Assembly (NCBI RefSeq): GCF_003605195.1
Contig: NZ_QYOS01000023.1
Span: 394,727-458,726, forward strand
Direction of reading: 5' to 3'
DNA length: 64,000 nt
Source of the DNA: Aurantiacibacter odishensis
GTDB lineage: Bacteria; Pseudomonadota; Alphaproteobacteria; Sphingomonadales; Sphingomonadaceae
Under the pieces are notes generated by a model. The model was given only the letters and a program-made list of their open reading frames with translations. It had not been told where the DNA came from and searched no databases. Positions 56,514 through 64,000 of the stretch are shown in pieces. Numbering within the stretch: the stretch's first letter is position 1; each line of letters opens with the position of its first letter. The position numbers were made by a program, and so were the translations under genes.

Positions 56514-56549
56514 TATAAATTCCATCGGCTGAGAACGACTGAAAACGAT

Positions 56550-57137
56550 ATGATCACCTATGCCGCGATAGGTCTGTATCTCCTGACTGCAGCATTATGC
56601 TGCATCGCAGCATATTGCGCCCGCAAGACGCTTTCCCCGCAGCATAGAAGCCTTCGCTGGGGCATCGTGTCAGCTGCTTTCATCGCACTTGCAGCGATAA
56701 GATTTTTCGCAGTCGAGGAAATAGTCCGCAGGTCGTTGCGACAGGCACTTCGTCAGAGCCAGCTCTACGCCGATCGCGCTGAGGTTCAGGGCCCGTTGCT
56801 TGTCGCCGCCGCAATCGCGCTGTTCATCATGGGCATGGCAGCATGGCACCACATCTCAAGGACGCATGGTCCACAACGCTACCTTGCGGTGGCCGAAATG
56901 GCGGCACTGGCATTCGCGCCACTTTTCGCCTTGCGATTGCTGTCGCTGCATTCGGTCGACCAGTTACTCTATTATGGTCCGGTGAAGGGCAACTGGCTGA
57001 TCGATGCCGGATTGACGCTTCTCGTCGCTGGCTGCGCCCTGCTGGCCCTCCGCACGCCCGATCCACGCAGAAAACCGGGCACTCGCGGTAGCCGCACCCA
57101 CAAGCCGCACCGACCAAGATTCAGGGACCAGCCATGA
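56550..57137 (+). CDS. Membrane protein of unknown function in the EPS locus
   Basis: A 195-residue protein with five probable helices (residues 3-24, 38-55, 82-99, 113-130, 148-166) and a basic C-terminal tail (PRRKPGTRGSRTHKPHR). I recognise no family. It overlaps the glycosyltransferase gene downstream by four bases and is divergent from wza. It contains the palindrome ATGCTGC-N3-GCAGCAT near its 5' end. Confidence 0.7.
   Translation: MITYAAIGLYLLTAALCCIAAYCARKTLSPQHRSLRWGIVSAAFIALAAIRFFAVEEIVRRSLRQALRQSQLYADRAEVQGPLLVAAAIALFIMGMAAWHHISRTHGPQRYLAVAEMAALAFAPLFALRLLSLHSVDQLLYYGPVKGNWLIDAGLTLLVAGCALLALRTPDPRRKPGTRGSRTHKPHRPRFRDQP
56597..56613. promoter_or_regulatory. Palindrome ATGCTGC-N3-GCAGCAT inside the start of the membrane protein gene
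   Basis: Identical arms to the palindrome before rmlA (34559-34575), here 47 bases inside the reading frame. A regulator could act on the wza/56550 divergent region from here, but chance is possible. Confidence 0.3.
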
Positions 57138-58147
57138 CGACGACCACGAAGCCTCGCCTTTGCCTAGCCGCTTCGGGTGGAGGTCATGTCCGGCAGCTGC
57201 TGGATCTGCAGCCGCTGTGGTCCAGACATGAATACTTCTTCGTCACCGAAGACACTGCTCTTGGACAAAGCATTGCCAAAAAGCACGAAACCCATTTCGT
57301 GCCGCACTTCGCCATCGGGCAAGCCAAGCTCGGCAAACCGCTTGCCATGCTGGGAGCCGCGTTCCGCAGCCTGCTGCGCAGCTTCGGGATCATTCGCAAA
57401 AAGCGCCCGGATGTGGTCATCACCACCGGTGCAGGCTCCCAGCTCTTCATCGTTTTCTGGGCGCGCCTGCTGGGTGCCCGCATCATCCTGATTGACAGTT
57501 TCGCGAGGTTCGACAGCCCAAGCGGTTTTGCTCGGCTCGCAGGGCCGCTCGCACACCATCGGCTGGCCCAATCCGAAGTATCAGGGCAAATGTGGAAGGG
57601 CGCTGAAATATTCGATCCGCTGCGGGAAACGCAGAGCCTGGCAGGCGAAAAGGAAGATCTCGTGTTCGCCACGGTTGGCGCGACCCTTCCGTTCCCTCGC
57701 CTGACACGAACCGTCCTTGCCGCGAAACAGGCTGAGGCCATTCCTGAGAAAGTCATCCTTCAGGTCGGTAAAGATTCCGGCACCAATGCGGAGTGTGAAG
57801 GACTGGAGATTGTCGAAACGCTGCCGTTCGATACCATCAAGAGCATCCTCGCACGCGCCCGCATAGTTGTCTGCCATGGCGGTACCGGCTCGATCATCAC
57901 AGCCCTGCAACACGGATGCGCGACGATCGTTCTGCCCCGCCGGTTCGAACATGGTGAGCACTACGACAACCACCAGGCGGAGATCACCCAGAATTTCGTC
58001 GGCCGGGGCCTTGTTCTGACAGCGGAGACGCCCGAAGAGTTCGAGCAAGCGCTGTTGCAGGCCCGCACTTTCACACCGCGAGCAGTCGCGACGGACTATA
58101 CCGCGATGATCCAGCGACTGGATGAAATAGTGAAGGGACGTGCATGA
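57134..58147 (+). CDS. Alg14-Alg13-like fused glycosyltransferase (GelK/SpsK-like)
   Basis: A 337-residue protein: the N-terminal half (LCLAASGGGHVRQLLDLQPLW, TGAGSQLFIVFWARLLGARIILIDSF) is Alg14/PssD-like, the C-terminal half (VFATVGATLPFPRLTR, ARIVVCHGGTGSIITALQHGCATIVLPR) is Alg13/PssE-like. Separate in many bacteria, the halves are fused here as in the sphingan glucuronosyltransferases. A UDP-glucuronate donor would fit the UDP-glucose dehydrogenase at the right edge. It overlaps both neighbours by four bases. Confidence 0.85.
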   Translation: MTTTTKPRLCLAASGGGHVRQLLDLQPLWSRHEYFFVTEDTALGQSIAKKHETHFVPHFAIGQAKLGKPLAMLGAAFRSLLRSFGIIRKKRPDVVITTGAGSQLFIVFWARLLGARIILIDSFARFDSPSGFARLAGPLAHHRLAQSEVSGQMWKGAEIFDPLRETQSLAGEKEDLVFATVGATLPFPRLTRTVLAAKQAEAIPEKVILQVGKDSGTNAECEGLEIVETLPFDTIKSILARARIVVCHGGTGSIITALQHGCATIVLPRRFEHGEHYDNHQAEITQNFVGRGLVLTAETPEEFEQALLQARTFTPRAVATDYTAMIQRLDEIVKGRA

Positions 58148-59061
58148 TGCCAGTACCGCCGGGGGCATCTCTCGTGGTTGCCACGAAGTCCGCCCCTCGC
58201 AACCAGAACGTCGAACTACTGCGGATTATCGCAGCGTTCGGGATCGTGGTCTTTCATGCACAGGGCGAATATGCACCAGTCGGTTACGCCGGCCTTGTGA
58301 TCTTCCTCTTCCTGTCGCCCTTCTATGACGCCAGTGCCTGGGAGAAACAGCGCAATCTGCCGACGCTTGCTGTGCGGCTGCTCCTGCCATGGGCAGTGTT
58401 CCTGGCAGTGCATGGAGCGCTGAATTTCGTCACCAAGGGCTGGATCGTGAACCCCGACCTCACACCGGGGGCGGCGATTCTTTACGGAACCTCGCCGCAC
58501 CTGTGGTTCCTGCCATTCATCTTCGCGGTAATGTGTGCAGTCGCAATCTGGAAACGATTGACCGGCCCTGTTCCGCAAATCGTTATCGCCGCTGCGGGAC
58601 TCGTCGCGATGATGGCGCTGGTTCCGCATTGGCGGGCCACGGGCGATGTCGCCGCCCCCCCTGTTGCGCAGTGGCTTCAGGCGGCTCCGGCAGTCCTCGC
58701 CGGTCTGGCGCTGGGCGCGGCAACTTCAGCCCGGAAACTTCGCCTGTTTGCCGTAGTGGCCATCCTTGTCGCTGCCGCGATCGCCATCTGGCAGGATGCG
58801 CGCGGGATTTCCGTGGCCTATGGCCTTGCACTGCCGCTTGTTCTCCTGGCGCTCTATTCTCCGAAGGTGCCTTTTTCTGTCGAGGCATTGTCCAGTTGCA
58901 TGATGGGCGTATATCTCGTCCACGCTCTTGCCCTTGCAGTTGTCGGCGCTTTCCTCGAAAGGACTTCGCTGTTTGCAGCGGTAGTGGCATTTGTCGCCTC
59001 TGCAATCGGCGTCCTGCTCGCGCGAAAGCTGGTTCCGGCCACTAGGTACATTCTCGGATAG
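58144..59061 (+). CDS. Acyltransferase family 3-like membrane protein
   Basis: A 305-residue polytopic protein with [22 protein letters not shown], the conserved first helix with Arg and His of AT3 enzymes, and about nine helices. It is shorter than usual (typically 340-400), and the loop after the first helix is compact. Coupled by ATGA to the glycosyltransferase, it may add an acyl group to the sugar placed by that enzyme. Confidence 0.75.
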   Translation: MMPVPPGASLVVATKSAPRNQNVELLRIIAAFGIVVFHAQGEYAPVGYAGLVIFLFLSPFYDASAWEKQRNLPTLAVRLLLPWAVFLAVHGALNFVTKGWIVNPDLTPGAAILYGTSPHLWFLPFIFAVMCAVAIWKRLTGPVPQIVIAAAGLVAMMALVPHWRATGDVAAPPVAQWLQAAPAVLAGLALGAATSARKLRLFAVVAILVAAAIAIWQDARGISVAYGLALPLVLLALYSPKVPFSVEALSSCMMGVYLVHALALAVVGAFLERTSLFAAVVAFVASAIGVLLARKLVPATRYILG

Positions 59062-59140
59062 TCCGGAATGCTACGCTTGCCTTCGCAGGCCAATTCGGCC
59101 AACCGAGCGCGCAAATCGATGTTTGCAGAGGCAGAATTTA

Positions 59141-60205
59141 ATGAGCCACCGTGTTGCCCTTATTACCGGCGTGACCGGCCAAGATGGTGCCTATCTTGCC
59201 CATCTCCTGCTGGAAAAGGGTTACGAGGTTCACGGGGTGAAGCGTCGATCGTCGAGCTTCAACACCGGTCGAATCGAGGATATCTACCAAGATCCGCACG
59301 TCGACAACCAGCGCTTCCACCTGCATTATGGTGATCTGACGGACAGCACTAACCTGATCCGCATCGTGCAGGAGGTACAGCCCGACGAAATATACAATCT
59401 CGCCGCGCAAAGCCATGTTGCAGTCAGCTTCGAAACGCCTGAATATACTGCCAATGCCGATGCCGTGGGCACCCTGCGCCTGCTGGAAGCGATCCGCATC
59501 CTCGGGCTGGAGAAGAAGACCCGTTTCTACCAGGCATCTACCTCCGAACTGTATGGTTTGGTGCAAGAAGTCCCGCAACGCGAGACTACGCCGTTCTATC
59601 CGCGCAGCCCTTATGCCGCGGCCAAGCTCTATGCCTACTGGATCACGGTGAACTACCGCGAGGCTTACGGGATTCACGCCAGCAACGGCATCCTTTTCAA
59701 TCACGAAAGCCCGCTGCGCGGCGAGACTTTCGTCACCCGAAAAATCACCCGTGCCGCTGCAGCGATTGCTCTGGACCGCCAAGAAAAACTCTATCTCGGT
59801 AATCTCGATGCCCAGCGCGACTGGGGCCACGCGCGCGAATACGTGCGCGGGATGTGGATGATGATGCAGCAGGAAGAACCTGACGACTATGTGCTCGCTA
59901 CTGGCGAAACGACCCATGTGCGTGACTTCGTGTTATGGGCTTTCGAGGATGCCGGAGTGCCCATCGAGTTTCGCGGCGAGGGCGTGGACGAAAAGGGCTA
60001 CGCGAGAAGCGACGGGCGCTGCCTTGTCGAAGTAGACCCGCGCTATTTCCGCCCGACCGAGGTCGAACTGCTTCTCGGCGATCCCTCCAGGGCGCACCAG
60101 AAACTGGGCTGGCGGCACGAAACCTCTCCGCGTGAACTGGCGCGCGAGATGGTTGAAGCCGATCTCAAGATCATGCGTGACGAACCGATTGCCGGGTTCG
60201 ACTGA
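59141..60205 (+). CDS. gmd: GDP-mannose 4,6-dehydratase
   Basis: A 354-residue NADP-dependent dehydratase, first step from GDP-mannose to GDP-L-fucose. [23 protein letters not shown] and [11 protein letters not shown] are diagnostic; ASTSELYG and [10 protein letters not shown] supply the catalytic Thr/Glu and Tyr-x3-Lys; [21 protein letters not shown] follows. The ORF extends upstream, but the family start is ATG 59141. The TGATG junction couples it to fcl. Confidence 0.97.
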   Translation: MSHRVALITGVTGQDGAYLAHLLLEKGYEVHGVKRRSSSFNTGRIEDIYQDPHVDNQRFHLHYGDLTDSTNLIRIVQEVQPDEIYNLAAQSHVAVSFETPEYTANADAVGTLRLLEAIRILGLEKKTRFYQASTSELYGLVQEVPQRETTPFYPRSPYAAAKLYAYWITVNYREAYGIHASNGILFNHESPLRGETFVTRKITRAAAAIALDRQEKLYLGNLDAQRDWGHAREYVRGMWMMMQQEEPDDYVLATGETTHVRDFVLWAFEDAGVPIEFRGEGVDEKGYARSDGRCLVEVDPRYFRPTEVELLLGDPSRAHQKLGWRHETSPRELAREMVEADLKIMRDEPIAGFD

Positions 60206-61143
60206 TGGCATATGAACTCAAGGGCAAACGTGTCTACGTGGCCGGTCACAAGGGCATGGTGGGCTCCGCAATCGTTCGCAGGCTGGCAAGCGAGGGCTGC
60301 GAAGTCCTGACGGCTGATCGAAGTGTGGACCTGCGCGAACAGGCTCTGGTGCGTGAATGGTACGTCGCGACCAAGCCTGACGCCGTGATAGTTACAGCGG
60401 CCAAAGTTGGCGGCATACTTGCCAACGACACCTACCCTGCCGATTTTCTCTACGACAACCTGATGATCGAGGCGAACCTTATCGAGGCCGCCTACAGGAA
60501 CGACGTCGAAAAGCTGCTGTTTCTGGGCTCCTCGTGCATCTATCCAAAGATGGCTCCGCAGCCCATTCCCGAAGAGGCCCTGCTGACCGGCCCGCTTGAG
60601 CCGACCAACGAATGGTATGCCGTTGCGAAGATCGCCGGCATCAAGCTGTGCCAGGCTTATCGCCGACAGCACGTTTGCGACTACATCAGCGCCATGCCCA
60701 CCAACCTTTACGGTCCGGGCGATAACTTCGACCTGTCCAGCAGCCACGTGCTGCCTGCGCTGATCCGCAAGGCCCACGAGGCAAAGGAAAGCGGCGCTTC
60801 ATCCATCGAGATTTGGGGCACCGGTTCGCCGCGGCGCGAGTTTCTGCATGTCGACGATCTGGCAGACGGCTGCGTCTTCCTGCTGAAAAACTATTCGGAC
60901 GAAGAGCACGTCAATTTGGGATCGGGAAGCGATATCCCGATCATCAAGCTTGCGGAGATGGTATGCGAAGTCGTCGGCTTCGACGGCAAGATCACCAAAG
61001 ACACCTCGAAGCCCGATGGGACCCCGCGCAAGCTGATGAGCGGTGACAAGATTGCCGCGATGGGCTGGAAGCCTAAGATCGGCCTGCGCGATGGCATTGC
61101 GGATGCCTATCGCGCCTTCCTGAGAGGCGATGGCACGAACTAA
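60205..61143 (+). CDS. fcl: GDP-L-fucose synthase
   Basis: A 312-residue epimerase/reductase completing GDP-L-fucose. VYVAGHKGMVGSAIVRRL binds NADPH; SSCIYPKMAPQPIPEEALLTG and NEWYAVAKIAGIKLCQAY carry the active-site Cys, Tyr and Lys. Directly follows gmd. Its last four bases overlap, tail to tail, the WcaJ-like gene. Confidence 0.97.
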   Translation: MAYELKGKRVYVAGHKGMVGSAIVRRLASEGCEVLTADRSVDLREQALVREWYVATKPDAVIVTAAKVGGILANDTYPADFLYDNLMIEANLIEAAYRNDVEKLLFLGSSCIYPKMAPQPIPEEALLTGPLEPTNEWYAVAKIAGIKLCQAYRRQHVCDYISAMPTNLYGPGDNFDLSSSHVLPALIRKAHEAKESGASSIEIWGTGSPRREFLHVDDLADGCVFLLKNYSDEEHVNLGSGSDIPIIKLAEMVCEVVGFDGKITKDTSKPDGTPRKLMSGDKIAAMGWKPKIGLRDGIADAYRAFLRGDGTN

Positions 61144-62597
61144 AACGCGCGATCGTGGACCAGGACGGTCACGGTCGCGAACAGGATCTTGATATCGCGC
61201 CACAGGCTCCAGCCCTGTATATATTCGAGATCCGCATTCAGCCGGTCGGTGAGGTCGGCCTCGGTATCCGTTGCGCCGCGATATCCGCGCACTTGCGCAA
61301 GCCCCGTAATCCCCGGACGCAGACCGTGGCGCTGCCAGTACTTGCGGTCCACTTGCCAGAACAGCTTGCTGCCGGCTTTCGATCCGAGCGCATGTGGGCG
61401 GGGGCCGACCAGACTCATGTCGCCCTTCAGGACGTTGATGAGTTGAGGAAGTTCGTCGATGCTGGTCCGGCGGATAAAACGGCCGATCGGAGTGATCCGG
61501 TCATCGTCCTTCGACGCCGAACGACTGCCGTTGGCATCGGCTTCGCGCATCGAGCGGAACTTGTAGATATCGAAGAACTGGTTCCCCCGGCCGATGCGAC
61601 GCTGCAGAAACATGACGGAACCGCCATCGTGCAGCTTAATCGCGACCGCCACCGCAAGCATCAATGGCAAAAGCACGATGAGTGCCGCAAGCGAGGTCAC
61701 GATATCGAACACGCGCTTGAGGACGCGCGCCCTCATGCCCAGGTGCCCGGTTGAAACCTGTAGCGAACTGACATTCGCCGCATCGTGGTGGATCACGCCG
61801 AGTGCACCGATTTCGCGCGTGAATTCGGACACGATTTCACCATGTCTGCCCGAACCCTTCAACACTTCGGCCCAAGCCAGCCTGTCTTCCGTGCGGCAAC
61901 TCACGACGACTTCGTCCATGTTGCACAGATATTTGGCAAGCCGGTCGAGCGAAGCCGGATCGTCGAACCGCGGCTCAATCCCGTGTTCCTCGGCATCGAT
62001 ATGGAATGCGAACGGCAGCACGAAGCGCGGACCGCCATCGTTGATCACAAGCTGGTTTTTCGGGTTCGGTCCCCATTGAGCCGTCAGCCAGCGGGAAAAT
62101 CCGAAACGGAAAATCGCCATCATGGCCAACGCACCAACGATCCCCGACGTGAAAATGATACGCGAGAATTCCGCATTCATCTTGGCGAAGAAGGCGAAGA
62201 AGTTGAGTAGCGCGGCAGACACGAGGACTGCCGTGACTGCCTTGAGGACAGCCGAATTCGCCCCGGTGAGCGAATTGAGCGAATAGCAGCCGTTGTACAA
62301 CGCGATCGTCAGAAAGAGCGGAAGAAGCAAATAGAGCGGAACGAGGCCCGACTGCATCTCCCTGTAGGTCGGAGACACATCATAATAGAGCAGCGTTGCG
62401 ACCGCGAAGGATACGATCATCAAGCCGATATCGGCCAGCATCATGACGATGTAGTACTGAAGACGCTTGTGCTCGAGCGAACTTGCCAGACCGTTATGCG
62501 GAGGCGCAGGCAGTCGCCGGCGTGCCTCTGCCTGTTCGGGCGTCCGGGAGGGCGAGACTTCCGCCACTGCGTGGCGTTCCGAATCCAACAACTCCAT
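61140..62597 (-). CDS. Undecaprenyl-phosphate sugar-1-phosphate transferase (WcaJ-type)
   Basis: A 485-residue polyprenyl glycosylphosphotransferase that starts each EPS repeat by placing hexose-1-phosphate on undecaprenyl phosphate. Four N-terminal helices (about residues 45-150), a CoA-binding-like middle domain (VINDGGPRF...), a further hydrophobic element (RVFDIVTSLAALIVLLPLML) and the catalytic sugar-transferase domain (GGSVMFLQRRIGRG, KFRSM, TRVGRF-like ITPIGRFIRRTSIDELPQL, SLVGPRP, RHGLRPGITGLAQV) are all present. Glucose or galactose is the likely sugar. Confidence 0.93.
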   Translation of the reverse strand: MELLDSERHAVAEVSPSRTPEQAEARRRLPAPPHNGLASSLEHKRLQYYIVMMLADIGLMIVSFAVATLLYYDVSPTYREMQSGLVPLYLLLPLFLTIALYNGCYSLNSLTGANSAVLKAVTAVLVSAALLNFFAFFAKMNAEFSRIIFTSGIVGALAMMAIFRFGFSRWLTAQWGPNPKNQLVINDGGPRFVLPFAFHIDAEEHGIEPRFDDPASLDRLAKYLCNMDEVVVSCRTEDRLAWAEVLKGSGRHGEIVSEFTREIGALGVIHHDAANVSSLQVSTGHLGMRARVLKRVFDIVTSLAALIVLLPLMLAVAVAIKLHDGGSVMFLQRRIGRGNQFFDIYKFRSMREADANGSRSASKDDDRITPIGRFIRRTSIDELPQLINVLKGDMSLVGPRPHALGSKAGSKLFWQVDRKYWQRHGLRPGITGLAQVRGYRGATDTEADLTDRLNADLEYIQGWSLWRDIKILFATVTVLVHDRAF

Positions 62598-62633
62598 GAA
62601 AGGCCCCTGTGCAAACGACTTCGGCGCGGCGGC

Positions 62634-62649
62634 TAGGTGATTACACCTA
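62634..62649. promoter_or_regulatory. Inverted repeat TAGGTG-N4-CACCTA upstream of the WcaJ-type gene
   Basis: Six-base arms around ATTA, with the minus-strand element ATCACCTAG ending 35 bases before the start codon. Possible operator overlapping a promoter. Confidence 0.4.
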
Positions 62650-62728
62650 TACCGTTTGTACTACGATTTCATCTGTTTTTTGCACTTGCGAGAAAAAGCG
62701 GATCTCCGGCGGCGACCGTAGACTGCCT

Positions 62729-64000
62729 TCACCGCCCCACGGCGACGTATTCGAACCCGTGGCGTTCGACGTCGGTGCGGCTGTAGAGGTTCCTGAGGTC
62801 TACCAGCAGGGGCGTTTTCAGCAGGCCTTTCATGCGCTCCAGGTCCAATGCGCGGAAGGTGTCCCACTCGGTCACGATCACGGCGGCGTCGGCGCCGTCC
62901 ATCGCTTCGTAGGGCCCCTCGCAATAGGTCACCTTGTCGATCACCTTCTTCGCCTGCTCCATGCCTTCGGGATCGTAGGCCTTCACCCTGATCCCTGCAT
63001 CCTGCAACGCCTGCACCACGCTGATCGCGGGGCTGTCGCGCATGTCGTCGGTGTTCGCCTTGAACGTCAGCCCCAGCACCGCCACGGTCCTGCCGTGCTG
63101 GTCGCCGCCGCCAAGGGCATTGATGACCTTGCGCCCCATCGAGCGCTTGCGCTGGTCGTTGCTGGCGACAACGCTTTCCACGATCCGCAGCGGGCTTTCG
63201 TAATCCTGCCCGGTCTTCAGCAGGGCCAGCGTGTCCTTGGGAAAGCACGAGCCGCCATAGCCCGGCCCCGGCATCAGGAAACGGTTGCCGATGCGGCTGT
63301 CGAGGCCGATGCCCTTCGCGACATCGCGCACGTCCGCACCCACCTTCTCGCACAGGTCGGCGATCTCGTTGATGAAGCCGATCTTGGTGGCGAGGAAGGC
63401 GTTGGCGGCATACTTGGTCAGTTCCGCCCCGCGCCGGCTCATCACCACCAGCGGGCTCTCGTTGCGGGTGAGCGGGCGATAGATTTCCGCCAGCACCGTC
63501 TCGGCGTGCTCGTCGTTCACACCGATCACTACGCGGTCGGGCCGCTTGAAGTCGTCGATTGCCGCGCCCTCGCGCAGGAACTCGGGGTTGGAGGCGACGG
63601 AGAACTCGAGATCGGGCGCGGTCTCGCGGATGATGCGCTCCACCTCGTCACCCGTGCCGACCGGCACCGTCGACTTGTCGACCACCACCACGCCTTTCGG
63701 CAGCAGCGGCGCCATCTCTTCGGCCGCGGCATAGACATAGGACAGGTCCGCATGGCCATCCCCGCGGCGGCTGGGCGTTCCCACTGCAATGAACACCGCG
63801 TCCGTTCCCGGCAGCGCCTCGGCAAGGTCCAGCGTGAACGCCAGCCGCCCGGCTTCCACGTTCTTCGCCACCAGCTCGTCCAGCCCAGGCTCGAAAATAG
63901 GGATTTCGCCAGCCAGCAGCGCGTCGATCTTCGACTGATCCTTGTCGACGCACACGACCTCGTGACCGAAATCCGCAAAACAGGCGCCGGAAACAAGGCC
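62729..64000 (-). CDS. UDP-glucose 6-dehydrogenase (N-terminus outside the window)
   Basis: About 423 residues are visible; the first few of the N-terminal Rossmann domain lie beyond 64000 (the visible start reads GLVSGACFADFGHEVVCVDKDQ). The active-site motif GYGGSCFPKDTLALLK, the NAD region IAVGTPSRRGDGHADLSYV and the C-terminal UDP-binding LGLTFKANTDDMRDSPAI are intact. It oxidises UDP-glucose to UDP-glucuronate, probably the donor for the Alg13/14-like transferase at 57134. It is on the same strand as the WcaJ-type gene and 131 bases downstream of it. Confidence 0.95.
   Translation of the reverse strand, partial: GLVSGACFADFGHEVVCVDKDQSKIDALLAGEIPIFEPGLDELVAKNVEAGRLAFTLDLAEALPGTDAVFIAVGTPSRRGDGHADLSYVYAAAEEMAPLLPKGVVVVDKSTVPVGTGDEVERIIRETAPDLEFSVASNPEFLREGAAIDDFKRPDRVVIGVNDEHAETVLAEIYRPLTRNESPLVVMSRRGAELTKYAANAFLATKIGFINEIADLCEKVGADVRDVAKGIGLDSRIGNRFLMPGPGYGGSCFPKDTLALLKTGQDYESPLRIVESVVASNDQRKRSMGRKVINALGGGDQHGRTVAVLGLTFKANTDDMRDSPAISVVQALQDAGIRVKAYDPEGMEQAKKVIDKVTYCEGPYEAMDGADAAVIVTEWDTFRALDLERMKGLLKTPLLVDLRNLYSRTDVERHGFEYVAVGR

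Noticed and set aside
62661..63353. A 230-codon minus-strand frame within the UDP-glucose dehydrogenase gene
   Set aside because: It is an out-of-frame shadow of a gene with an intact active site.

Overview
The window is chromosomal DNA of a GC-rich alphaproteobacterium. Gene content and protein style (exosortase-A-type O-glycosylation ligase with its partner glycosyltransferase, LptC/LptA next to a short RNase D, sphingan-like polysaccharide genes) point to the Sphingomonadales, most likely Erythrobacteraceae. That placement is inference; no rRNA gene or other taxonomic marker is present. I see no tRNA, rRNA, CRISPR array, transposase or integrase.

Layout. 1-2240: start of an ABC exporter (runs off the left edge) divergent from an intracellular PHB depolymerase. 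2358-6294: exosortase-A-associated envelope genes (acyltransferase, O-glycosylation ligase, a tiny membrane protein, a divergent glycosyltransferase). 6342-14551: an acidic membrane protein and glutamate synthase gltB-gltD. 14615-17859: a ragged accessory stretch with an AT3 acyltransferase, a 2OG-Fe(II) oxygenase-like protein with a C-terminal repeat, two small proteins, the 5'-truncated tail of an AT3-SGNH acyltransferase, and a DksA/TraR zinc-finger gene broken by one in-frame amber codon. 17911-20366: wecB-wecC (UDP-ManNAcA supply). 20487-24876: ung, an ABC exporter, RNase D, lptC, lptA. 24939-27397: a repeat protein, an O-antigen ligase-like protein and a small secreted protein.

27564-34472 is a lasso-peptide (RiPP) gene cluster: B2 peptidase, asparagine-synthetase-like cyclase, two tiny precursor genes too short for routine calling (cores GSAGPHNGDAGIMKF and GSAGPANGDAGIMKF, differing by one residue), a PRMT-like methyltransferase, an HPr-kinase-like kinase, a PqqD-type recognition element (B1) and a NTP_transf_5 nucleotidyltransferase. 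No dedicated exporter, isopeptidase or TonB receptor is in the window.

34616-64000 is a large exopolysaccharide locus: rmlACDB (dTDP-rhamnose), gmd-fcl (GDP-fucose), a UDP-glucose dehydrogenase (runs off the right edge), WcaJ-type initiating transferase, several glycosyltransferases, Wzx flippase, Wzy/ligase, Wza export lipoprotein, a Wzz/BY-kinase co-polymerase, four O-acyltransferases or hydrolases and three sulfotransferase-like genes. Together they suggest an acidic, acylated and possibly sulfated heteropolysaccharide containing rhamnose and fucose. Inside this locus, on the opposite strand, sits a two-gene unit resembling the head-spike base and a beta-helix spike fibre of alphaproteobacterial gene transfer agents.

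Many neighbouring genes overlap by ATGA, GTGA, TTGA or TGATG, which indicates translational coupling and sets several start codons, including non-ATG starts for the depolymerase, rmlB and a glycosyltransferase.
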